Source: an uncultured Collinsella sp.
GTDB lineage: Bacteria; Actinomycetota; Coriobacteriia; Coriobacteriales; Coriobacteriaceae
Length of the DNA stretch: 21,998 bases
Assembly (NCBI GenBank): GCA_900751695.1
Contig: CAADSS010000070.1
Span: 1-21,998, forward strand
Direction of reading: 5' to 3'
Shown: positions 7,767-15,000 of the stretch, one piece after another
Numbering within the stretch: position 1 is the first letter of the stretch
Layout of the letters: each line of letters begins with the position of its first letter
Program-made: the position numbers and the translations under genes
Notes under the pieces: generated by a model
What the model was told of the DNA's origin: nothing
Seen by the model: only the letters and a program-made list of their open reading frames with translations
Database searches by the model: none

Positions 7767-8195
7767 GTGGTCGCGCTTGCGCTGGACATAGGGGAGACCA
7801 GGATCGGCATCGCCGTCTCGAGCCGTGATGGCAAGATGGCGATGCCCGTCAAGGTGCTCCCGGCTGCAGAGGTCACCGGTATGGCCAAGACGTTTCGCTA
7901 CCTGGTCGAGGACTATGAGCCCGACATCCTGGTAAGCGGACGTCCCCTGACCATGGCCGGTGAGCCTGGTCCCCAGGCCGAGCGCGTTGCCGCCGTGGCG
8001 CAAAAGATTGCCGACGAGCTCGATCTTCCGCTTGAGTTTGAGGACGAGCGTCTGTCTTCGCAAGAGGCCAAGCGTATCCTGCGCGAGCAGGGCCTCAACG
8101 AAAAGCAGATGAGGGGCAAGATCGACATGATTGCCGCCAGCCTGTTTTTGCAGACGTGGCTCGATCGTAAAAACGAGGAGGTTTCGCATGCCTAG
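7767..8195 (+). CDS. ruvX: Holliday junction resolvase-like protein RuvX (YqgF)
   Basis: This 142-residue RNase H-fold nuclease belongs to the YqgF/RuvX family, implicated in 16S rRNA 5' maturation and, in some bacteria, Holliday-junction resolution. Visible motifs are LDIGETRIGIA near the N-terminus with Asp7, VSGRPLTMAGEPGPQAERV in the middle, DERLSSQEA with Asp93 and Glu94, and KIDMIAA with Asp120. These supply the expected acidic active-site set. It starts with GTG 17 bases after alaS, with only a weak AAGAAG upstream, so translation may depend on coupling to alaS. The end overlaps mltG by eight bases. The alaS-ruvX-mltG order is like Bacillus, but the small yrzL and yrzB genes found there are absent. 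Confidence 0.93.
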   Translation: MVALALDIGETRIGIAVSSRDGKMAMPVKVLPAAEVTGMAKTFRYLVEDYEPDILVSGRPLTMAGEPGPQAERVAAVAQKIADELDLPLEFEDERLSSQEAKRILREQGLNEKQMRGKIDMIAASLFLQTWLDRKNEEVSHA

Positions 8196-9621
8196 CGCTT
8201 CCGATCCGCGCCAGCAGAATCGTACACGGCAGCCGACGTCGCGCCCTGCCCAGCCTTGCCAGCGTCCGGCACAGCCGACGCAGCGTGCAGCTCAGCCTGC
8301 CGCGCGCCCGGCGCAGTCCTTCTCTCATTCGGCCCAACCTGTTCAACGGACGGGTCAGCAGCCATCTGCTCGTTCGGTTCAGCATTCGGCTTCTCACGCG
8401 GCTCAGCAGCCCACTGCTCGTACGGCCCAGCCTGCAGGCGGTACCCGCTTTAAGCAGCAGGCACCTACTCAGCGAACTCAGGCCCCCCAATCGCATTCGC
8501 ATCACGCTCGCGGTTCGCATGGCGTTGCTCCGGCGACACGCTCGAGCTACAACACGCATGCTCGTCGCGGTGCTCAAAAGAAGAGTTCTCCGGTTCCCAT
8601 GATCATCGGCGTTGTGGTGGCGGTGCTCGCGCTTGCTGCGATCGCCTTCTTTGTCGTGCCGGCCGTCAAGGGCTTCTTTGCCGGTGAGGATACGAAGGTC
8701 ACGGCTGGTCAGCAGGTTACGGTGACCATTCCCGATGGTGCTTCGGGCGATACGATCGCCTCGATTCTCTCCGAGAACCATATCGTAGAAAATCCCAAGG
8801 ATTACTATGCGGCGGTGAAAAAGCTCAACGCCGATATGTCGCTCAAGCCTGGTGATTATTCGTTCACCACACTCATGGATGCGACCAAGGTTGTTCAGCA
8901 GCTCATGGAAGGCCCCAACGCGGGCTCCAATGCGCTGACTATCCCTGAGGGCCTGACGGTCGATCAAGTCGCCGACCGTGTGGCCCAGGCCTACGACAGC
9001 ATCTCTAAGGAAGACTTCCTCAACCAGGCCAAGGCCTCCAACTACGTGGACGACTATAGCTTCCTTAAGGGCGCCGCCAACGACTCGCTCGAGGGTTTCT
9101 TGTTCCCCAAGACCTATTCGCTGGGTGATTCGCCGACGGCCGATGGCGTGATTCGCGCTATGCTCGATCAGTTTAAGACCGAGTACAAGTCGCTTGACTT
9201 TGCGAGCTGCGAAGCCAAGATCAAGGAACGCTACGGTGTGGAGATGTCCGACTACGACATCGTCAACTTGGCCTCTATCGTTGAGCGCGAGGGTCTCAAC
9301 GCCGACCAACGTGCGCACGTGGCCTCGGTCTTCTACAACCGTCTTGCCGGCAAGCTCGACGGTCTGCGCTATCTCAACAGCGATGCGACCATGATGTATG
9401 TCACCGGTGGCGAGGTTACCGCCGACGACCTGCAGAGCGATAGTCCGTATAACACCTATAAGCACGAGGGCCTGCCACCCACGCCCATCTGCTCTCCGTC
9501 GCTCGAGGCGCTCAAGGCCACGCTTGAGCCGACCGACTCCGATGATCTGTATTTCTACATTACGCAGGACGAGGAGTACTTCTCGCAAACCTACGAAGAG
9601 CATCAACAGTCTTGGAATTAG
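8188..9621 (+). CDS. mltG: Endolytic murein transglycosylase MltG (YceG family) with long N-terminal extension
   Basis: This 477-residue protein cleaves nascent peptidoglycan strands and so limits glycan chain length. Residues 1 to about 136 form a low-complexity cytoplasmic region rich in Gln, Ala, Pro, Arg and His, with many AQP-type repeats. A single membrane segment (about 138-160) follows, and then the extracellular LysM-like and YceG domains. The catalytic motif is ASIVEREG with Glu366 as the expected active-site Glu, followed by VASVFYNRL. The C-terminus has the TPICSPSLEALKATLEP segment typical of the family. GAGGAGG at 8175-8181 lies six bases before the ATG, which fixes the start; the gene overlaps ruvX by eight bases. 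The extension is the odd part; most family members have a short cytoplasmic tail. Confidence 0.95.
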   Translation: MPSASDPRQQNRTRQPTSRPAQPCQRPAQPTQRAAQPAARPAQSFSHSAQPVQRTGQQPSARSVQHSASHAAQQPTARTAQPAGGTRFKQQAPTQRTQAPQSHSHHARGSHGVAPATRSSYNTHARRGAQKKSSPVPMIIGVVVAVLALAAIAFFVVPAVKGFFAGEDTKVTAGQQVTVTIPDGASGDTIASILSENHIVENPKDYYAAVKKLNADMSLKPGDYSFTTLMDATKVVQQLMEGPNAGSNALTIPEGLTVDQVADRVAQAYDSISKEDFLNQAKASNYVDDYSFLKGAANDSLEGFLFPKTYSLGDSPTADGVIRAMLDQFKTEYKSLDFASCEAKIKERYGVEMSDYDIVNLASIVEREGLNADQRAHVASVFYNRLAGKLDGLRYLNSDATMMYVTGGEVTADDLQSDSPYNTYKHEGLPPTPICSPSLEALKATLEPTDSDDLYFYITQDEEYFSQTYEEHQQSWN

Positions 9622-9622
9622 C

Positions 9623-10120
9623 ATGAGGATTTTTAGCCCCAAACGTTACGTTGCCTCGGTCGATCGCATCGACCTTGATGCCCTGTGGGCCGACGGCAAA
9701 CGCGCCATTCTGCTCGATCGCGATAACACCCTGGTGCCGCGCGACACCGAGCAGGTTCCCGCCGCGGTTTCCGCTTGGCTCGACGCCGCCCGCGCCAAAG
9801 GTTTTAAGCTGTGCATGGTGTCCAACAACTGGCATCGCGACCAGGTCATGAGCTCTGCACGCGAGCTGGGACTCGAGGCCATCAGCCACGCCATGAAGCC
9901 GGCGCCGTTTGCCCTCAAGGCGGGTCTTAAGCGCCTCGGCGCCTCGGCCGACGAGGCGGTGCTGATCGGTGATCAGCTCTACACTGACGTGTGGAGCGGC
10001 AATTTCGCCGGCGTCGATACCATCCTGGTAAAGCCGCAGGCGACGCAGGACCTGTGGTATACGCAGATCTTCCGTATTTTTGAGCGCCGGGCCCTGCGCG
10101 ACCTTCACTGCGAGGAATAG
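9623..10120 (+). CDS. yqeG: YqeG family HAD-superfamily (IIIA) phosphatase
   Basis: This 165-residue HAD-fold protein has the nucleophile motif LLDRDNTL (Asp32 and Asp34), motif II Ser67 in MVSNN, motif III Lys92 in HAMKPAP, and motif IV IGDQLYTD (Asp117 and Asp122). All catalytic positions are present, so it should be an active phosphatase. The usual DLDNTL of this family is DRDNTL here. The start MRIFSPKRY also matches YqeG proteins. Its substrate is unknown; members have been proposed to act on phosphatidylglycerol phosphate or small phosphoesters. It begins one base after the mltG stop with no clear ribosome binding site, so it is probably translated by reinitiation after mltG. Confidence 0.9.
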   Translation: MRIFSPKRYVASVDRIDLDALWADGKRAILLDRDNTLVPRDTEQVPAAVSAWLDAARAKGFKLCMVSNNWHRDQVMSSARELGLEAISHAMKPAPFALKAGLKRLGASADEAVLIGDQLYTDVWSGNFAGVDTILVKPQATQDLWYTQIFRIFERRALRDLHCEE

Positions 10121-10128
10121 GTCTCGCT

Positions 10129-10662
10129 ATGTCCCAGCACACCAAACACGGCTGCGACCATATCTTCTTTATCGGCTTTTTGGGCGCGGGCAAATCGACG
10201 CTCGCGCGCAACGTCGGCACTATGTTCAAGCGGCGTTTTATCGATACCGACCGCCTGGTCGTGCGCCGTTGCGGCAAGTCGGTAACCGAGATTTTTGAGA
10301 CCGAGGGCGAGGGTCGTTTTCGCGAGCTCGAGACCTCGGCGCTCCGTTCGCTCCAAAGTGAGCGCAGCCTGTTGGTTTCGTGCGGGGGCGGTATCGTCGA
10401 GACACCGGTGAATATTGAGCTGATGCACGAAATGGGTACGTGCGTGTACCTCGAGGGCGACTTTGAGGATTCGATTCGCCAGATTCGTCGGTCCGACACG
10501 CGCCCCGATTTTCGCTCTCCCGAGCATGCCACGCACCTGTTTGAGCATCGCCGTCCGCTGTATCGCCAGGCCGCCGACCTTACCCTTGATATTCGCAACA
10601 AGTCCTTCGAGGACGTTTCCTACCTTTGTGCCGAGATGCTTTTGGAGCGTGGGCTGCTATGA
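10129..10662 (+). CDS. aroK: Shikimate kinase
   Basis: This 177-residue P-loop kinase phosphorylates the 3-hydroxyl of shikimate on the route to chorismate. The Walker A motif GFLGAGKST is at 16-24. Shikimate-binding residues are Asp41 in FIDTD, Arg65 in GRFRELE and the GGG at 86-88 in SCGGGIV. The C-terminal HRRPLYRQAADL segment carries the conserved Arg and Tyr. The lid sequence is RPDF rather than the more usual RPLL. All key residues are present, so activity is expected. A weak GAGGAA lies 11 bases before the ATG. The stop overlaps the start of the AroB-like gene (ATGA), which implies coupled translation. Confidence 0.93.
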   Translation: MSQHTKHGCDHIFFIGFLGAGKSTLARNVGTMFKRRFIDTDRLVVRRCGKSVTEIFETEGEGRFRELETSALRSLQSERSLLVSCGGGIVETPVNIELMHEMGTCVYLEGDFEDSIRQIRRSDTRPDFRSPEHATHLFEHRRPLYRQAADLTLDIRNKSFEDVSYLCAEMLLERGLL

Positions 10663-11768
10663 TTCGCCGTCAACTGATCAATTTCCAAAACCGCAGCGTC
10701 GATGTCCGTGTCGGATTGGGCGCGTTCGAGGAGTTGTCGCGCATGTTTGCCTCGGCTGTGGGCAAGCCTAAGCGCGCGATGGTCGTTTGGAACGACGCCA
10801 CATCCGAGCGTTTTGGTGAGGTCGTCGAGCATGCGCTGGTCGACGCCGGTTTTGCCGTGTCGCTGCTAGTCCTCGAGGTTTCGCCTGCTGGTGCCACGCT
10901 GGCCGATGCCGATGCGATCTTTGGCGCCCTGTCTGCCAACGGCGTTACCTGCGACGATCTGGTTGTCGCCGTGGGCGATGCCGTAACCTGCTCGGTTGTT
11001 AGCTGGTGCGCCATCCAGTGGTGCGGTCGCACCGAGTGCGCGCTGCTGCCGACGACCTTCGACGCCATGCTCACGGTCGCGACGACCATGAAGCCGCTCG
11101 TCGCCTCGTCGGCGAATGCGCTTCCGGCTATCGCGTTCCGTCCCGAGCCGGGCTTGGTCGTGTGTGACCTCGACCTTGTTCGCGAGACGGACCCCGAGGA
11201 CCTCAAGCTCGGCTATGCGGTACTTGTTGGCACCATGCTTTCGAGCAGCAAGTCCCGCTGGAATCAGTTTACCGAGACCGTCCCCGAGATTCTCGCGGGC
11301 GAGGAGGTCGCGCTCGTCAATGCCGTTCAGTGGTCTCAGACTGCCCGCAAGGACGTACTGATGGCCACGAACCCGAGCGCCCGCCATGCGCTCGATTTTG
11401 GCAAGACGGGGGAGCGTGCCCTGCGCGCCTGCTTGGGCGATGCCGCTTCGCAGGTCCCTGCCTACCAGCTGTTGTCCGAGGGCATGCGTTTTGAGGCGCG
11501 CGTTGCCCACGATGCCTGCGACTTCGATATCGACTACGTTTTTGAGGTCGATGACTGCCTGGAGGACTTTGGCATCGAGGAGCTTGCCTTCGACCTGGAG
11601 CCCACCGCGTTTATCGAGGAGTTCCGCAGGCAGCAGTTCGCCCGCTCGAACCGCAGTATGTTGCCGCTGCCCGCGGCACTCGGCGCCATTCGTCTAACGG
11701 GCGTTGAGGACGAGGTTCTTGAGCGTCACGCTCACGCCTACTTGGCTTCTCGCAAAGAACTTCTCTAA
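10659..11768 (+). CDS. 3-dehydroquinate synthase (AroB)-like protein with catalytic motifs lost
   Basis: This 369-residue protein overlaps aroK by four bases and aligns along its length with AroB. Recognisable segments are PTTFDAML for PTTLLSQVD, VCDLDLVRETDPEDLKLGY for VVDLDCLKTLPPRELASG, and a C-terminal PLPAALGAIR. The active-site signatures are gone. The NAD-binding GGGVVGD reads GDAVTCS (106-112), the zinc ligand Glu after SGLA is Val188, the zinc-ligand stretch GHTFGHA reads GKTGERA (248-254), and the later HGE motif has no His. The reading frame is intact with normal codon use, so this is not a decaying gene. Known AroB relatives such as 2-deoxy-scyllo-inosose synthases keep the metal ligands, so they do not explain it. 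I infer a pseudoenzyme or a radically changed activity. Confidence 0.75.
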   Translation: MIRRQLINFQNRSVDVRVGLGAFEELSRMFASAVGKPKRAMVVWNDATSERFGEVVEHALVDAGFAVSLLVLEVSPAGATLADADAIFGALSANGVTCDDLVVAVGDAVTCSVVSWCAIQWCGRTECALLPTTFDAMLTVATTMKPLVASSANALPAIAFRPEPGLVVCDLDLVRETDPEDLKLGYAVLVGTMLSSSKSRWNQFTETVPEILAGEEVALVNAVQWSQTARKDVLMATNPSARHALDFGKTGERALRACLGDAASQVPAYQLLSEGMRFEARVAHDACDFDIDYVFEVDDCLEDFGIEELAFDLEPTAFIEEFRRQQFARSNRSMLPLPAALGAIRLTGVEDEVLERHAHAYLASRKELL

Positions 11769-11774
11769 GATTTA

Positions 11775-11800
11775 TTGACATCCATCGTCTTTCGTATCAT
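11775..11800 (+). promoter_or_regulatory. Candidate promoter of the Xaa-Pro aminopeptidase gene
   Basis: A perfect TTGACA at 11775-11780 is followed by TATCAT (5 of 6 matches) at 11795-11800. The 14-base spacer is shorter than usual. An alternative -10, CATGTT at 11798-11803, gives a 17-base spacer but matches poorly. Either would start transcription at or next to the first bases of the leader hairpin. Confidence 0.5.
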
Positions 11801-11805
11801 GTTGA

Positions 11806-11868
11806 GGGACGGGTTTCCAATCGGTTGCGGTTCGCATGCGATTCCGACGTTCGGTTGAGACCCGTCCC
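11806..11868 (+). promoter_or_regulatory. Structured 5' leader: long hairpin upstream of the Xaa-Pro aminopeptidase
   Basis: GGGACGGGTTT at 11806-11816 pairs with AGACCCGTCCC at 11858-11868, an 11-bp stem with one G-U pair. The 41-base loop holds a second palindrome, TCGCATGCGA at 11832-11841, flanked by CGG and CCG that extend the inner stem. No T-tract follows (GTCTTTATGG), so it is not a normal terminator. It lies right after the candidate promoter and about 30 bases before the start codon. It may protect the mRNA 5' end or act as a cis-regulatory RNA. Confidence 0.55.
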
Positions 11869-11900
11869 GTCTTTATGGAGACAATAAGAAAGGAATCTGC

Positions 11901-13031
11901 ATGTCTGAGTTTGCTGCCGGTCCTGCCGGTCGTATCGAACGTGTCCGTGCCCTGATGGTCGAGCGCGGCTACGACGCTATCGTGGTACGCGACGAGGCCA
12001 ATCTTCGTTGGCTCACGGGCGTGAAGGGCGTCTTCGACTACACCTTCGAGTTCCCGCACGCGGCGTTTATTACGGCTGACCAGTGCCTGTTCCATACCGA
12101 CTCGCGCTACCTCAACAGCTTTGAGGAGAACACGCCCGCCGGCAGCCCCTGGGTCTACGACATGGACGAGGGCACCATCCCCGGTTGGGTCGCCGGCAAG
12201 ATCGCGGCCAACAAATGCCGCGTCTGCGCTGTCGAGGACGACATGCAGATCAACTTCTACCAGGGTATTCAGCGTGGTCTGGAGGACCGTTCCGTCGCTT
12301 GCATGTTGCCGCTGATGCATGACGACATCCGCAAGATGCGCGCCATCAAGGACGCCGAGGAGATCGAGCTCATGCGCCATGCGCAGTCGATCACCGATGC
12401 CGCCTTCCAGCATATGCTCGGCTTTATTAAGCCCGGTATGACCGAGAAGCAGGTACGCAACGAGCTCGAGAACTTTATGTTCGCCAACGGTGCTGACAGC
12501 CTTGCCTTTGGCTCCATCGTGGCGAGCGGCCCCAACACCGCCAACCCGCATGCCGTCCCGAGCGACCGCGTGATCGAGAAGGGCGACTTTGTCCTCATGG
12601 ATTACGGCGCGGGCTACTGCGATTATCGCTCCGACATGACACGCACTGTCGTGATGGGCGAGCCTACCCAGGAGCAGCTCGACCTGTACGCGCTCGTGCG
12701 CCGTACGCACGAGGAGTGCGTCGCTGCCATCCATCCGGGCGTCGAGGGCAACGACATTTTCAAGCTTTCCAAGAAGATTATCGGCGATGCCGGCTATGGC
12801 GATTATTACAACCATGGTCTGGGTCACGGCGTGGGCATCGACATCCATGAGCTGCCCAACTTCAACCGCAGCAAGAACACCATCGAGGTCGGCTCGGTTA
12901 TCACCATAGAGCCCGGCGTGTATCTGCCCGGTGTGGGCGGCGTGCGTCTGGAGGACTACGGCGTGGTCACCGAGAACGGCTACGAGCCCTTCACCAAGAC
13001 CCCGCACGACCTGCACGTCATCGATTGCTAG
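11901..13031 (+). CDS. Xaa-Pro aminopeptidase / M24B family metallopeptidase
   Basis: This 376-residue cytoplasmic peptidase removes N-terminal residues from peptides with proline in position 2, or splits Xaa-Pro dipeptides. The creatinase-like N-terminal domain covers about 10-135 and the pita-bread M24 domain about 145-365. The five metal ligands are visible: Asp234 and Asp245 in MDYGAGYCDYRSDMTRT, His309 in HGLGHGVGID, Glu337 in ITIEPGVY and Glu351 in VRLEDYG. GAAAGGA at 11888-11894 lies six bases before the ATG. It stands next to efp, as in Bacillus and many other bacteria, but a terminator and a separate promoter divide the two. Whether it prefers dipeptides (PepQ) or longer peptides (PepP) cannot be told from the sequence. 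Confidence 0.94.
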   Translation: MSEFAAGPAGRIERVRALMVERGYDAIVVRDEANLRWLTGVKGVFDYTFEFPHAAFITADQCLFHTDSRYLNSFEENTPAGSPWVYDMDEGTIPGWVAGKIAANKCRVCAVEDDMQINFYQGIQRGLEDRSVACMLPLMHDDIRKMRAIKDAEEIELMRHAQSITDAAFQHMLGFIKPGMTEKQVRNELENFMFANGADSLAFGSIVASGPNTANPHAVPSDRVIEKGDFVLMDYGAGYCDYRSDMTRTVVMGEPTQEQLDLYALVRRTHEECVAAIHPGVEGNDIFKLSKKIIGDAGYGDYYNHGLGHGVGIDIHELPNFNRSKNTIEVGSVITIEPGVYLPGVGGVRLEDYGVVTENGYEPFTKTPHDLHVIDC

Positions 13032-13053
13032 CCCATTTCGATAGATTTTTGGG

Positions 13054-13096
13054 GCGGGGCGTCCGGATCGATTCGGACGCCCCGCGTTCTCTTTTT
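13054..13096 (+). terminator. Intrinsic terminator after the Xaa-Pro aminopeptidase gene
   Basis: A perfect 12-bp GC-rich stem (13054-13065 with 13074-13085) with an eight-base loop is followed by GTTCTC and a run of five T residues ending at 13096. Confidence 0.9.
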
Positions 13097-13127
13097 ATGC
13101 GCTCGCTGCAGGCGCCGTCAGCAAGTG

Positions 13128-13133
13128 TATAAT
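13128..13133 (+). promoter_or_regulatory. Promoter -10 element (TATAAT) for the efp operon
   Basis: A perfect TATAAT stands 57 bases before the efp start, just after the upstream terminator. The best -35 at 17-base spacing is GCTGCA (13105-13110), a weak match. The transcript would begin near 13140. Confidence 0.6.
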
Positions 13134-13190
13134 TTCGGTCGTATGTAATTTGGACGCTTGTGCGTTCTGCCCATAACAAGAAAGGTCGCT

Positions 13191-13754
13191 ATGCCTACCA
13201 TTTCTACCGCCGACTTCAAGAACGGCCTCGGTCTCCGCATCAAGGACAAGGTCTACACCATCGTCGAGTTCCAGCATGTCAAGCCGGGCAAGGGCGGCGC
13301 GTTTGTGCGCTACAAGACCCGCGACATCAAGAGCGGCCGTGTCGTCGAGAACACCTGCAACGCCGGCACCAAGTTCGAGAGCGTCATGCTCACCACCCGT
13401 GAGTTCCAGTACCTCTACAACGATGGCGCCGACTACATCTTCATGGACAACGAGACCTATGAGCAGGTTCCCGTTCCCGAGGACATGGTGGGCGAGAACT
13501 CCAAGTGGCTGCGCGAGAACGACATCTGCCAGCTGCTCTTCGCTGACGATGAGCTCATGGGCGTGACTCCGCCGATGTTCATCGAGACCACCATCGTCCA
13601 GACCGACCCGGGCTTTAAGGGCGACACCGTCCAGGGTTCCACCAAGCCGGCCACGATTGACACCGGCGCTGTCATCCAGGTCCCCATGTACCTCAACGAG
13701 GGCGAGGTCATCAAGGTTGACACCCGCGACGGCAAGTTCGTCTCCCGCGTCTAG
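13191..13754 (+). CDS. efp: Translation elongation factor P
   Basis: This 187-residue, three-domain (KOW-like, OB, OB) factor binds between the P and E sites and relieves stalling at polyproline stretches. The tip loop reads HVKPGKGGAFVR with Lys34 at the position lysylated in E. coli; no modification enzyme is encoded in the window. The central EQVPVPEDMVGENSKWL and the C-terminal GDTVQGSTKPATIDTGAVIQVP segments match the family signatures. The ATG at 13191 follows AAGAAAGG; the frame stays open further upstream, but that would overlap the promoter leader. It heads a co-directional run of genes ending at recN. The AQP-rich mltG product of this window has scattered prolines rather than long proline runs. 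Confidence 0.97.
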   Translation: MPTISTADFKNGLGLRIKDKVYTIVEFQHVKPGKGGAFVRYKTRDIKSGRVVENTCNAGTKFESVMLTTREFQYLYNDGADYIFMDNETYEQVPVPEDMVGENSKWLRENDICQLLFADDELMGVTPPMFIETTIVQTDPGFKGDTVQGSTKPATIDTGAVIQVPMYLNEGEVIKVDTRDGKFVSRV

Positions 13755-13778
13755 CAACCAACTCTTCTAGGAGGACTC

Positions 13779-14141
13779 ATGCCCCAGGAAATCAAGATTG
13801 ACGGCATCGGCATTTCGCCCGATGTTCTGACCGCCATCGTCTCGCGCGCCGTGTCCGATGTCGAGGGCATCGCCTCCGTTGGCGTCAAGGACCTTGCCAC
13901 TAATCTTGTCTCCATGATGCTCTCGTCCAAGGCCCCGGCTTCCGAGCCGGCGGTCGAGGCCGAGGTCGTTGGCGACAAGCTCGCACTCACCGTGCGTGTC
14001 GTGGTGTTCTTTGGCTATCCGTTCAAGAAACTCGCCGAGGCCGTTCGCGCCGCCGTGGTCGCCGCCATCGATGCTCAGGTGGGCGTCGAGGTCGAGCGCG
14101 TTGACGTTTGCATTGACGGCCTCGTTTTCCCCAAGGAGTAA
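13779..14141 (+). CDS. Asp23/Gls24 family protein (DUF322, YqhY-like)
   Basis: This 120-residue protein has the Asp23 pattern: an early ISPDVLTAIVSRAVSDVEGIASVG segment, a central ALTVRVVVFFGYPF strand region, and a helix and strand ending in VERVDVCIDGLVF. Family members include S. aureus Asp23, linked to the cell envelope, and B. subtilis YqhY, which is linked to acetyl-CoA carboxylase control. Here it lies between efp and nusB, the yqhY-nusB position of Firmicutes, but the accB and accC genes that normally precede it are absent. AGGAGG at 13769-13774 precedes the ATG by four bases, a rather short spacing. It follows efp after 24 bases and is probably on the same transcript. Confidence 0.9.
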   Translation: MPQEIKIDGIGISPDVLTAIVSRAVSDVEGIASVGVKDLATNLVSMMLSSKAPASEPAVEAEVVGDKLALTVRVVVFFGYPFKKLAEAVRAAVVAAIDAQVGVEVERVDVCIDGLVFPKE

Positions 14142-14144
14142 CCT

Positions 14145-14732
14145 TTGAGCCTTAAGGTTTATCGCGGGCGCACGCTTGCCCGCAGTCAGGCGCTGCAGCT
14201 GCTGTTCCAGGCCGAGGCCACGGACAGCCCGCTTGAGCGCGTCCTCGAGGGCGATTTCCTGATCTCGAAGGGCCCCCTCGACCCCTATGCGCTTGAGCTT
14301 TGCCGTGGTGCCTACGAGCATATCGATCGCATCGACTGCGCTCTGCGCTCCGTTGCCAAGAACTGGGATCTTATGCGCATGCCCGGCGCCGACCGCAATC
14401 TGCTGCGTATCGCCGTTTACGAGATGCGTTTCCTCACCGACGAGGAGGTCTCGGACGCCATCGTGATCAACGAGGCTGTCGAGCTTGCCAAGGCCTATGG
14501 CACCGACCAGTCCGCGTCGTTCGTCAACGGCGTGCTGGGCAAGATCGCTCGCAGCGAGGAGCTGCCGGGCGAGGACCTGTACCAAGAGCTGCTGGCCGAG
14601 GACCGCGCTCGCGAGGAGGCGCAGGCTGCAGAGGCTGCCGCAAAGGTCGCCGCCGCTCAGGCTGCCGCCGGTGTACTTGCCGAGGATGCGGACGCTGCTG
14701 AGGCCGTCGAGGCCGACTCCGTCGAGGAGTAG
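14145..14732 (+). CDS. nusB: Transcription antitermination protein NusB with C-terminal extension
   Basis: NusB binds boxA RNA with NusE (S10) to keep RNA polymerase processive on rRNA operons. The 195-residue product starts RGRTLARSQALQLLFQAEA, and has the middle and C-terminal signatures DRNLLRIAVYEMRF, DAIVINEAVELAKAYG and ASFVNGVLGKIA. The core ends near residue 145, the usual full length. The remaining 50 residues or so are an Ala/Glu-rich extension, probably helical or disordered. The start codon is TTG, chosen because AAGGAG at 14133-14138 lies six bases upstream and the core begins directly after it. It begins three bases after the Asp23-like stop and ends two bases before xseB, so all are co-translated. 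Confidence 0.95.
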   Translation: MSLKVYRGRTLARSQALQLLFQAEATDSPLERVLEGDFLISKGPLDPYALELCRGAYEHIDRIDCALRSVAKNWDLMRMPGADRNLLRIAVYEMRFLTDEEVSDAIVINEAVELAKAYGTDQSASFVNGVLGKIARSEELPGEDLYQELLAEDRAREEAQAAEAAAKVAAAQAAAGVLAEDADAAEAVEADSVEE

Positions 14733-14734
14733 CC

Positions 14735-14974
14735 ATGCCAGAGGGTTCCGTCCGCAACTTCGACGAGATCTCGGACCGTCTGGACCAGATCATCGCTACC
14801 GTTCGCTCCAAGGATACCTCCTTGGAGCGTTCGCTCGATTTGTTTGACGAAGCGATTGAGCTGGGCTCCCGCGCGGTCGATATGGTCGACAAGTTTGAGC
14901 TGACGCCGCGAGAGGCCGACAAGCTCGAGCAGGAATACGATGAGGATGCGGCAAACGAATCCCAGGATAGCTAG
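14735..14974 (+). CDS. xseB: Exodeoxyribonuclease VII small subunit
   Basis: This 79-residue helical protein matches XseB: NFDEISDRLDQIIATVRSKDTSLERSLDLFDEAIELG is the typical two-helix core (split here by me as residues 8-44), followed by an acidic tail. XseB binds several-fold to the large subunit XseA to form the single-strand-specific exonuclease VII. GAGGAG at 14724-14729 precedes the ATG by five bases, inside the nusB 3' end. The large-subunit gene, normally next to it, is not in the window, so XseA must be encoded elsewhere or be missing. The next gene, tlyA, begins 26 bases on. Confidence 0.9.
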   Translation: MPEGSVRNFDEISDRLDQIIATVRSKDTSLERSLDLFDEAIELGSRAVDMVDKFELTPREADKLEQEYDEDAANESQDS

Positions 14975-15000
14975 GCCGCATCTCCGGATACGAATGGTTG

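Noticed and set aside
8240..8470. CRISPR-like or tandem DNA repeat in the mltG 5' region
   Set aside because: The repetition is at the protein level (Ala-Gln-Pro units) with varied codons and no constant spacer; it is coding sequence in frame with mltG.
11806..11868. Intrinsic terminator of the aroK/aroB-like operon
   Set aside because: The stem is good, but the loop is 41 bases and no T-run follows, so a leader structure fits better. Some termination by another route cannot be excluded.
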